The position numbers and the translations under genes were made by a program. A DNA stretch of 10,898 nucleotides. Origin: RGIG3994 sp045589735. Lineage in GTDB: Bacteria > Bacillota > Clostridia > Oscillospirales > CAG-272. The notes beneath the pieces are model-generated. The model was given only the letters and a program-made list of their open reading frames with translations. It made no database searches and had not been told where the DNA came from. Shown piece after piece: positions 1-5,731 of this stretch. Each line of letters begins with the position of its first letter. Position 1 is the stretch's first letter. The stretch lies in NCBI GenBank assembly GCA_045589735.1, contig JAZNPQ010000013.1, forward strand, positions 1-10,898, in the 5' to 3' direction.

Positions 1-1
1 A

Positions 2-406
2 TTTCTTGACGGAGATTGGTGCTGGGATGCAAATCCGTTCCAAGTAACCGATGAAACAAAAGCAATGGTGACAAATAATATTTGTTATGTACTCAATAAT
101 TTTCTGAAATGTTCTGCATACGAGAATATCATTTTTTGTTGGGTGATGCACGAGCAAAGTATTATCAATTCCATACTTGAGAAGCTGGATACACAGAACT
201 GTGAGGTGAAATGCGTCTCGCTTGTAGCGGATGAAAAGACTCTGTGTGAAAGATTGGCAATGGATGTAGAAAGAGGTATCCGTTCAGAAGATATAATTGA
301 GCGAAGCATAGCAAGAATACCGATGTATCAAGCACTGGGTACCATTAAAATTGATACCAACGCCAAAACCGTAGCTATGATTGCCAATGAGATAAAGCTG
401 TTGTAA
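2..406 (+). CDS. P-loop nucleotide-kinase-like ATPase, C-terminal part (5' end outside window)
   Basis: The frame is open from the first bases and ends at TAA 404-406, so 134 residues are visible; the ATG at 65 is internal. The visible part begins FLDGDWCWD and continues through a helical region (NNICYVLNNFLKCSAYENII) to a C-terminal segment with ARIPMYQ and a final strand-helix (IKIDTN). This layout resembles small P-loop kinases of the AAA/shikimate-kinase-like type common in Clostridia. The FLDGDW stretch would be the strand after the first helix. The Walker A loop should lie upstream and is not in the window, so ATP binding is inferred. The substrate is unknown. The coding sequence is more AT-rich than the genes from 477 to 9416. 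It ends before a bidirectional terminator shared with the convergent glycosylase gene. Family assignment is from recall of similar proteins, moderately sure. Confidence 0.7.
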   Translation, partial: FLDGDWCWDANPFQVTDETKAMVTNNICYVLNNFLKCSAYENIIFCWVMHEQSIINSILEKLDTQNCEVKCVSLVADEKTLCERLAMDVERGIRSEDIIERSIARIPMYQALGTIKIDTNAKTVAMIANEIKLL

Positions 407-441
407 TACCGTCAAATTCCAATTTATCAAGCAGAACAATA

Positions 442-472
442 AATACCTCCGGCAAAAAATGTCGGAGGTATT
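442..472. terminator. Bidirectional intrinsic terminator between convergent genes
   Basis: Arms 442-451 (AATACCTCCG) and 463-472 (CGGAGGTATT) are perfectly complementary. Two further pairs (G452-T462 wobble, C453-G461) leave an A-rich loop. T-rich sequence follows on both strands, though neither tract is a strong uniform T run. It lies between the stop codons of the kinase-like gene (+) and the glycosylase gene (-), as expected for a shared terminator. Confidence 0.8.
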
Positions 473-476
473 ATAA

Positions 477-1364
477 TTATTTCTCATTTCTGTTTACGAT
501 ATACCGTTCGTAATAGAAAAGATACTGCTGAGCGATACCTGCGTAAGGACCAAGCTCGGCGGGGGTAAAGCCTTCGCGGAAATATTTTTCCATAACGCGC
601 CGTATCCACACGTCAACGGGGAACGCGTCGAGCTTCCCAAAGCCGAAGAGCAGGGAGCAGAGCGCGACCTTCGGACCTATTCCTTTAACCTCGCAGAGCT
701 TTTTGACACATTCGTCGGTGTCACCGTCAAGCGTGTCAAGGTCAAGTCTGCCGTCACACACTCGCGCGGCGGCGTCGGCTATGTATTTTGCGCGAAAGCC
801 CGTTTTGAGAGCAAAAATTTCACTCTCGCCTGCGTCGTGAAGCGCTTTTGCGGTCGGGAAAGCGTAATTTCCGCCACCGAGAGACTCGCCGTACCTTTCG
901 GACATCGCGGTAATTATCTTTTTTATTCTCGGAATATTATTATTTTGCGAAATAATGAATGAACACACGGCTTCCCACGGCTCTTGTCGGAGTATACGAA
1001 TACCTTTTCCGTATTCAACAGCGTCGCGAAGTGCGGGTGCGTCACTTCTTGAAAGTATATCGCGGTCAATGGCGTCGTAGTCGGTATCGAGAGCGAGATA
1101 ACGACACCAGATATTATTGAACTCATTCTCTGTTGCACCGTAGATATACAGCTTTCCGCTCTCTTCCGCAAAGGATATTTTTCTGCCGTAGGCTACGCCC
1201 GAAAACTCGGTCTCGTGCTTTGTGTCGCTCACAGGGTCAAAACGGAAGCATTGACCGCAGTCGAAGGTCTTTGCCACCGAAAAGTGTCCTTTTGGCGTGA
1301 TTTCGAGCAATGTAGTGTGTTCTTCTTTAAGCTCGCGTATTTCTGAAAAAAATGTGGTCGTCAT
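477..1364 (-). CDS. ogg: OGG1-type 8-oxoguanine DNA glycosylase/lyase (HhH-GPD superfamily)
   Basis: Base-excision repair enzyme expected to remove 8-oxoguanine and nick the abasic strand. The 295-residue protein has the OGG N-terminal domain (about 10-120, with QCFRF at 38-42). The HhH-GPD domain follows (about 125-285), including SQNNN at 139-143. The helix-hairpin-helix is EVKGIGPKVALC (225-236), with K232 at the position of the catalytic lysine (K249 in human OGG1). D251 in FPVDVW matches the conserved aspartate (D268 in human). Length fits clostridial OGG proteins, somewhat shorter than human OGG1. The ATG at 1364 has a weak AAGG about 12 bases upstream. An extended -10 promoter lies about 60 bases upstream. 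It is divergent from the DUF6062 gene. AlkA-type 3-methyladenine glycosylase is less likely because of the N-terminal domain and the lysine. Confidence 0.88.
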   Translation of the reverse strand: MTTTFFSEIRELKEEHTTLLEITPKGHFSVAKTFDCGQCFRFDPVSDTKHETEFSGVAYGRKISFAEESGKLYIYGATENEFNNIWCRYLALDTDYDAIDRDILSRSDAPALRDAVEYGKGIRILRQEPWEAVCSFIISQNNNIPRIKKIITAMSERYGESLGGGNYAFPTAKALHDAGESEIFALKTGFRAKYIADAAARVCDGRLDLDTLDGDTDECVKKLCEVKGIGPKVALCSLLFGFGKLDAFPVDVWIRRVMEKYFREGFTPAELGPYAGIAQQYLFYYERYIVNRNEK

Positions 1365-1378
1365 TTGTGAATTATACC

Positions 1379-1407
1379 TTGTATTATCATTAGTTTTATG
1401 TTATAAT
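1379..1407 (+). promoter_or_regulatory. Candidate promoter for DUF6062-mnmM pair
   Basis: TATAAT at 1402-1407 is preceded by TG at 1399-1400 (extended -10). A weak -35 (TTGTAT, 1379-1384) sits at 17-base spacing. The predicted start near 1414 gives a leader of about 47 bases. Confidence 0.55.
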
Positions 1408-1431
1408 AACTGTGTATGTTATTATAACATA
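1397..1431. promoter_or_regulatory. Perfect 14-bp palindrome in divergent spacer, each arm an extended -10
   Basis: Arms 1397-1410 and 1418-1431 are exact reverse complements separated by TGTGTAT. Each arm contains TGTTATAAT, the extended -10 form (TGnTATAAT). The left arm is oriented toward the + gene at 1461, the right arm toward the - gene at 1364. It may be the core of two overlapping promoters, an operator for a dimeric regulator, or both. Confidence 0.7.
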
Positions 1432-1449
1432 TATTTTTCAGAAAGGCAA
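1421..1449 (-). promoter_or_regulatory. Candidate promoter for the glycosylase gene
   Basis: On the minus strand TTGCCT (1449-1444), a 17-base spacer and TATAAT (1426-1421) with TG upstream form a good sigma-A type promoter. The predicted start is near 1414, the same base as the opposing promoter, giving a leader of about 50 bases. Confidence 0.6.
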
Positions 1450-1460
1450 TACCCGTATTT

Positions 1461-2183
1461 ATGGAACAGATATACACAATACCCGTAAATGAAGCGTTTG
1501 AGGCGTCGCGCGACGACCATACCTGCGGCTGTCCGCTTTGTACGCTTTACCGCAAGCTTGAGGAAAACGAGCTTGACCTGATACTCGGCGCGTCTATGAT
1601 GGAGCCCGACATACGTACGATAACCAATAAAACGGGCTTTTGCAAAACGCATTACGATATGATGTTCGTGCGTAAGAACCGTCTCGGAATGGCTCTCACG
1701 CTTGAATCGCATCTTGGAGAGCTTAAAAAAGATATAAAAAATTCTCCTCTCGGTAAGGCAGGGGACAAGCCGATGACACGAATAGCCAAGCTTGAGGAGT
1801 CCTGCTACATATGCGGCCGTATCGAATATAATTTTTCGATAATGATAGAGACCGTCGCGTATCTTTTTGAGGTAGACCCCGAATTCCGCGACAAATTTGC
1901 CGCGCAACCCTATTTCTGTCTGCCGCATTACCGCCGTATGCTTGAAACGGCGCAGAAAAAACAGAGCAAAAAGTTCTATCCCGCGTTCGCAAAGATGGCG
2001 GCGGGAATCGTTGAGGGTTATCTTGACGAGCTGACCGAGGACGTTTCGTGGTTCTGCAAAAAATTCGATTACCGTTACGGTGACGAGCCGTGGTACAATT
2101 CAAAGGACGCTGTCGAGAGGGCAATGAGATTTTTGCGCTCGGACATACACAGACCGCCCGAAAAAAAGACCGATAAGAAATAA
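1461..2183 (+). CDS. DUF6062 family protein with two Cys/His clusters
   Basis: A 240-residue soluble protein that I match from memory to the DUF6062 family of Clostridia, whose function is not established. It holds two similar metal-site-like units. The first has C24-x2-C27 and C61-x2-H64, the second C115-x2-C118 and C153-x2-H156. In each, a CxxC is followed 33-34 residues later by a CxxH, which suggests an internal duplication that binds two zinc ions or similar metals. There is no signal peptide or membrane segment. The ATG at 1461 follows AAAGG with a rather long 14-base gap. It lies 15 bases before the methyltransferase gene, so the two are very likely co-transcribed from the promoter at 1379-1407. 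A role in RNA or translation is only a guess from that neighbour. Confidence 0.8.
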   Translation: MEQIYTIPVNEAFEASRDDHTCGCPLCTLYRKLEENELDLILGASMMEPDIRTITNKTGFCKTHYDMMFVRKNRLGMALTLESHLGELKKDIKNSPLGKAGDKPMTRIAKLEESCYICGRIEYNFSIMIETVAYLFEVDPEFRDKFAAQPYFCLPHYRRMLETAQKKQSKKFYPAFAKMAAGIVEGYLDELTEDVSWFCKKFDYRYGDEPWYNSKDAVERAMRFLRSDIHRPPEKKTDKK

Positions 2184-2198
2184 AGAAGAGAGATAAAA

Positions 2199-2753
2199 AT
2201 GCTTGATTTACTTGAACTTCAAAAGGAATTTATACTTAAGCATCTGAAGACGGGCGACGCCGCCGCAGACTTTACTATGGGAAACGGATACGATACCGTG
2301 TTTCTCTCAAAGACTGTCGGAGAGAGCGGAAAGCTCTGGGCTTTTGATATACAGAAGCAGGCGATAGATTCAACGGCTGCAAGACTTAAGGAGTCGGGCT
2401 GCCCCGAAAACTATACGCTCGTGCTCGATTCGCACCACAACGCAAAGAATTATATAGACTGCAAAATAAAAGCGGGAATGTTCAATCTCGGTTGGCTTCC
2501 CGGCGGGGACAAGAGCATTACGACTCTGCGTGAGACGACGATACCCGCGATAGAGGCGGCTATTTCGATGCTCGATCGTGACGGTGTGCTGACTGTCGCG
2601 GTATACCCGGGACACGAAGAAGGCGACGCCGAGGGAAAGCTCGTTGAGGAATATCTGTCGAGTCTGCCGCGCTGGAACGTGTGTGCGACACAGATACGTA
2701 TACTCAATTCACCGACATCACCGTTTTTCCACGTTATAGAAACAAAAGCTTGA
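2199..2753 (+). CDS. mnmM: MnmM/YtqB-type class I SAM methyltransferase (tRNA wobble uridine)
   Basis: A 184-residue Rossmann-fold methyltransferase of the rRNA_methylase/YtqB family. The Bacillus YtqB member (MnmM) methylates the aminomethyl group of wobble 2-thiouridine in tRNA. SAM-binding motif I is the region ADFTMGNGYDT (23-33). The acidic residue after strand 2 is in AFDIQ (48-52). The family hallmarks DSHHNA (77-82), NLGWLPGGDK (96-105) and VAVYPGHEEGD (133-143) are all present. Length is that of the family. The start has a purine-rich AAGAAGAGAG site 6 bases or more upstream. It is second in a two-gene unit with the DUF6062 gene. Its stop codon lies inside a hairpin. The fold and family are clear; the exact substrate in this organism is inferred. 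Confidence 0.85.
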   Translation: MLDLLELQKEFILKHLKTGDAAADFTMGNGYDTVFLSKTVGESGKLWAFDIQKQAIDSTAARLKESGCPENYTLVLDSHHNAKNYIDCKIKAGMFNLGWLPGGDKSITTLRETTIPAIEAAISMLDRDGVLTVAVYPGHEEGDAEGKLVEEYLSSLPRWNVCATQIRILNSPTSPFFHVIETKA

Positions 2754-2833
2754 AAAAAAGTTTTCAAGCTTTCGGGTTTTGTGGGCTTCGATGGCTGAAC
2801 CCCATCGATTTTGCTGCGCAAAACCACCCACAA
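2745..2833 (+). repeat. Hairpins downstream of mnmM (possible terminator/dispersed repeat)
   Basis: A perfect 12-bp stem (2745-2756 with 2761-2772, loop AAAG) includes the mnmM stop codon. It is followed by CGGGTTTT rather than a pure T run. A second structure pairs TTGTGGG (2779-2785) with CCCACAA (2827-2833) and encloses TCGATGG (2788-2794) paired with CCATCGA (2802-2808). Together they fill most of the 108-base gap before the VanY-type gene. The first may be a weak terminator; the second looks like a short intergenic repeat unit. Confidence 0.5.
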
Positions 2834-2861
2834 TTCCCAAATAATATTTAAGGAAAAGATA

Positions 2862-4199
2862 ATGAACAACAATCAGGAAAACAACCGCCGCCCTCTGACC
2901 CCTGAGGAGCGCCGCCGCAGAATAGAGCAGATGTCTCCCGAGGAAAGACGGAGATACGAGGAGCGCAAGCGTGAATATATAGAGCGCAAAAAGCGTGAGG
3001 AAGCCGAAACAAACGCGGCGAAACGTAAAAAAATAATACTTATTTCGGTGTTTGCCGTGACGGTTGCGGTCGTTGTAGGAATCGCGGCGATAATAATAGC
3101 GTTATCGCTTCACAAGGACGACCCAAAGACACCCGACACATTTATATACGTTATAGGTGACGACCGAAAGGACGTCGCGTATAAGGATGCCGCACGCGAC
3201 GGTGTGCTTTGCATTGATATAAGAGATATGCGAAAGGCTCTCGGACTTACAGAGAGCGCAAAATCGGCGGACAGCGTCACGTTTACCGCAAAGACGGGAA
3301 ACACCGTAAAGTTCAGTAACGGAAGCGCTGTGGCAACCGTCAACGGCGTATGTGACGTAAAAATGCCCGCAAAGGCTCTCGTATCGTCAAAGATATGCTC
3401 GGTCCCGATAGAGACGGTCGCGTATATTTTCGACGGTATAACGGTGACGCTCAGGACAAGCAAGGTATATATAGAAAAAACGCGCGAGGTGGATATTTTC
3501 GCAAAGAGCAACCAAGCACTTAATATGATAATAGATTTTAAAGCCGATATTAAGGACTACGAGGATTATATGAACCCGACGGGCGAGGACCGCGACAAAT
3601 ATCTGCTTATAGCAAGTAAGACGAGTCCTCTCGGCAAGAGCTTTGTTCCCGACGACCTCTATTCTCTTGATAAGACCTATTGCTTTAATGAAAACGCAAA
3701 CCAGATGACCCGCATAGCCGCAAAGGCGCTTGAGGCCATGCTTATCGAGCTTTGGGCGGATACCGGTGACGAGAATATTGTCGGAACGAGCGGATACCGT
3801 TCATACGCAAGACAGGAAACGCTTTTCAACGATTATATTGCCGATGAAATGGCAAAAGGACTTGGCTATGACGATGCTAAAGCCTTGGTTCTGACCTATT
3901 CGGCAGCGCCCGGAACAAGTGAGCATCAAAGCGGTCTTTGTATGGACCTTGTTGACCTGACTCGTGGTGACGTTGAAAACTATTCCGATACGGGCTGCTT
4001 TACCGAGAGGGAAACCTACGAGTGGCTGCTTGCAAACTCGTGGAAATTCGGTTTTGTTCTCAGATACCCAGAGGGAAAAGAGGATATAACGGGATATTCG
4101 TTCGAGTCGTGGCATTTCAGATACGTCGGACGTTACCACGCAGAGCGTATATACCGTTCGGGACTTACACTCGACGAGTACGTTAAAACACTTGATTAG
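2862..4199 (+). CDS. Membrane-anchored M15B (VanY-type) D-alanyl-D-alanine carboxypeptidase
   Basis: Zinc carboxypeptidase expected to remove the terminal D-Ala of peptidoglycan stem peptides outside the membrane. Of 445 residues, 1-56 are a highly charged cytoplasmic tail with tandem PEERRR motifs. Residues 57-83 form one membrane helix. Residues about 90-205 resemble a copper-amine-oxidase N-like stalk domain, and about 275-430 form the peptidase. SGYRSYARQ (310-318) is the family motif. Expected zinc ligands are H355 (SEHQSG), D362 and H418, with E415 (ESWH) catalytic. The ATG at 2862 is preferred because AAGGA lies 7 bases upstream; an in-frame TTG at 2811 would add 17 residues running through a hairpin. 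The next gene encodes an unrelated-fold enzyme for the same bond. Substrate (D,D versus L,D bond) cannot be decided from sequence. Confidence 0.88.
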   Translation: MNNNQENNRRPLTPEERRRRIEQMSPEERRRYEERKREYIERKKREEAETNAAKRKKIILISVFAVTVAVVVGIAAIIIALSLHKDDPKTPDTFIYVIGDDRKDVAYKDAARDGVLCIDIRDMRKALGLTESAKSADSVTFTAKTGNTVKFSNGSAVATVNGVCDVKMPAKALVSSKICSVPIETVAYIFDGITVTLRTSKVYIEKTREVDIFAKSNQALNMIIDFKADIKDYEDYMNPTGEDRDKYLLIASKTSPLGKSFVPDDLYSLDKTYCFNENANQMTRIAAKALEAMLIELWADTGDENIVGTSGYRSYARQETLFNDYIADEMAKGLGYDDAKALVLTYSAAPGTSEHQSGLCMDLVDLTRGDVENYSDTGCFTERETYEWLLANSWKFGFVLRYPEGKEDITGYSFESWHFRYVGRYHAERIYRSGLTLDEYVKTLD

Positions 4200-4200
4200 C

Positions 4201-4387
4201 CGCACGGGAATCGAACTGAAATCGCCACACGGTGATTAATTTTCGCGTCTTTCGGCGTGCTTTAACTCGCAAGGTACGCACCTTGCTTCATTAAATCCCA
4301 CCAAAATCCATCAAAAATTAATTCGCCGTGAGGTGCGAGCAGTTTTGCCGGTGCCCGTCAAAACCGATTTTGTTCGACTCCCGTGCG
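4201..4387. other. Structured intergenic element, nested inverted repeats (candidate RNA leader or MITE-like repeat)
   Basis: The element starts two bases after the VanY-type stop codon. Outer helix: 4201-4209 with 4379-4387, 4211-4216 with 4372-4377, and 4219-4224 with 4365-4370 (21 pairs). Second helix: 4228-4234 with 4324-4330 (one G-T pair), a one-base bulge, then 4235-4243 with 4314-4322 (16 pairs). It holds a tip hairpin at 4269-4275 with 4280-4286. A further hairpin is 4342-4347 with 4359-4364, plus 3 inner pairs. All fit one multibranched fold. The outer helix ends 6 bases before the GGAG ribosome-binding site of the next gene. No T run follows, so it is not a standard terminator. Function unknown. 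Confidence 0.6.
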
Positions 4388-4402
4388 ACTTTTGGAGCTT
4401 AT

Positions 4403-5659
4403 ATGAACGAAAACAACTACGGTCAGACAGACCTCAAGGAAAGGACCGACGCCGAGCTTGACGAGCTTATAGAGCAGGAGATCCTTGAAGAGACCGAACA
4501 GACCGCACGTGAAGAAAAGCACAGCTACAAAATAAAGCGTAAAGACTCTTCCGACAAAAAAGACGGAAACGAGAATATGATAGCGGCAATATCGGTCGTG
4601 ATTCTGATATTCACGGTAATAATGGCGCTGTCTGTGCTGATAATAAACAATCTGCATATAAAATTTCCGTTATTTTCATCCAAAGAAGATACGACTGCCT
4701 TGATACCCGGTGACCCTACAGACCCGACGGTCAGCGGTGGGGCACTGTTTGCCGAGGTGGAGTCTGATTACCGTTCAAAGCCTATGCTTCAGTCACATAC
4801 GAACGCCGCGGAAAGCACAACGGCATACAGACCGTCGGGCTCGGCGAACGCAATGAGCGGTATATATTCAAGTCATTCGATACTCGTTGACGCGAGCGCG
4901 GGGAGCGTTATGTACGGTGACGGTATCGACGACAGAATACAGATAGCGTCGATGTCAAAGGTAATGACGCTTATAGTCGCCTGCGATTACATAACCGACG
5001 AGAACCTTATGTATCAGGGAATCAAGGTCAAGTATGACCCTAAAATGGACGGATACGCTACCTGCTATATCAGCACGAAAAATTCAAAATATAAGGAATC
5101 AACGGTATACGTCATAGACCTGCTTTACGGTCTGATACTTGAATCGGGAGCAGATTGCGCTTATGCGCTTGCCGAGGGACTTGCGGGAAGCGAGGCGGCA
5201 TTCGTGGATAGAATGAACGCGAAGGCGGCGGCTCTCGGAATGACCGATACACATTTTACAAACTGCGTCGGCAAGGACGACGGAGGACAAAATTATTCGA
5301 GTATGCGCGACGTTGTTACTATGTTCTCCTACGCGCTTGAAAACGACCTCTGCCGTACTATACTGACGACAGAAAGCTGGGTAGCGGTTGGGGATTACGC
5401 ATATCTCCACGGTAGCACGGGTTATCTTCCCGTCAAGGCTATAGTTTATACCGGAATTAGAAAGCGCAAGAGTGACATGGTCTGCGGAAATGTGACAGCG
5501 CTTGGCGGAAAAAGCGGCAACGAGGACCTTGCAGGCTACTGTCTTGTAAGCCTTGCGCGTTCGTCTGACGGACGGGAATATATATGCGTTACTGCGGGCG
5601 GCGAAAACGGCAAGCAGTACGACGACGCGGTATATATCTACAGTAATTATATTAATTGA
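4403..5659 (+). CDS. Membrane-anchored S11 (PBP5/DacF-type) serine D-Ala-D-Ala carboxypeptidase
   Basis: Penicillin-binding-protein-type D,D-carboxypeptidase expected to trim peptidoglycan pentapeptides. Of 418 residues, 1-58 are a charged cytoplasmic tail and 59-82 a membrane helix. Residues about 90-150 are a Ser/Thr/Pro-rich linker and about 155-415 the S11 domain. SxxK is S183-M-S-K186 in IASMSKVMT. The second motif is S248-G-A250 in ESGADCAYALAE, where classical PBP5 has SGN. The third is K370-S-G372 in GGKSGNEDLAGY, where KTG is usual. NCVGKDDGGQNY (287-298) matches the family region after the SxN helix. ATG 4403 is chosen because GGAG (4394-4397) lies 5 bases upstream; the in-frame GTG at 4328 would place coding sequence inside the structured element. 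There is no cleavable signal or obvious C-terminal amphipathic anchor, so the N-terminal helix is the anchor. Confidence 0.88.
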   Translation: MNENNYGQTDLKERTDAELDELIEQEILEETEQTAREEKHSYKIKRKDSSDKKDGNENMIAAISVVILIFTVIMALSVLIINNLHIKFPLFSSKEDTTALIPGDPTDPTVSGGALFAEVESDYRSKPMLQSHTNAAESTTAYRPSGSANAMSGIYSSHSILVDASAGSVMYGDGIDDRIQIASMSKVMTLIVACDYITDENLMYQGIKVKYDPKMDGYATCYISTKNSKYKESTVYVIDLLYGLILESGADCAYALAEGLAGSEAAFVDRMNAKAAALGMTDTHFTNCVGKDDGGQNYSSMRDVVTMFSYALENDLCRTILTTESWVAVGDYAYLHGSTGYLPVKAIVYTGIRKRKSDMVCGNVTALGGKSGNEDLAGYCLVSLARSSDGREYICVTAGGENGKQYDDAVYIYSNYIN

Positions 5660-5663
5660 CACT

Positions 5664-5702
5664 TTTGCGGATTTTGCCTTTTTAAGAGGTGAAGTCCGCA
5701 AA
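5664..5702 (+). promoter_or_regulatory. Hairpin in the leader of the ABC exporter operon
   Basis: TTTGCGGA (5664-5671) pairs with TCCGCAAA (5695-5702) across a 23-base loop. CGGATTTTG (5669-5677) can alternatively pair with CAAATCCG (5699-5706). It fills much of the 63-base gap before the exporter genes. No T run follows. It may be a mild attenuator or mRNA-stability element, or it may be chance. Confidence 0.35.
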
Positions 5703-5731
5703 TCCGTGATATAAAGAGAGGGGTGAACCGA

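Noticed and set aside
1371..1376. TATAAT on the minus strand just upstream of the glycosylase start
   Set aside because: It lies only 6 bases before the start codon with no -35, so transcripts would begin at or inside the gene. The 1421-1449 promoter fits better.
1422..1928. Long open frame on the minus strand opposite the DUF6062 gene (168 codons)
   Set aside because: The translation has no recognisable domain, and it lies antisense to a gene with clear family motifs and a ribosome-binding site.
2745..2772. Simple intrinsic terminator call after mnmM
   Set aside because: The stem is strong, but it is followed by CGGGTTTTGTGGG rather than a T run, so it is listed as a hairpin/repeat and not as a terminator.
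2811..2861. Upstream TTG extension of the VanY-type gene
   Set aside because: There is no ribosome-binding site for it and it runs through a hairpin, while ATG 2862 has AAGGA at good spacing.
4201..4390. tRNA-like T-loop motif (TTCGAxTCCCGTGC) at both ends of the 4201-4387 element
   Set aside because: The bases flanking the TTCGA motif do not form a T stem, and no D arm, anticodon arm or acceptor partner is found. The motif appears twice because it is part of the inverted repeat.
4328..4402. Upstream GTG extension of the S11 carboxypeptidase gene
   Set aside because: It would encode a Cys-rich tail inside the structured element; ATG 4403 with GGAG upstream is better and gives the expected charged tail plus membrane helix.
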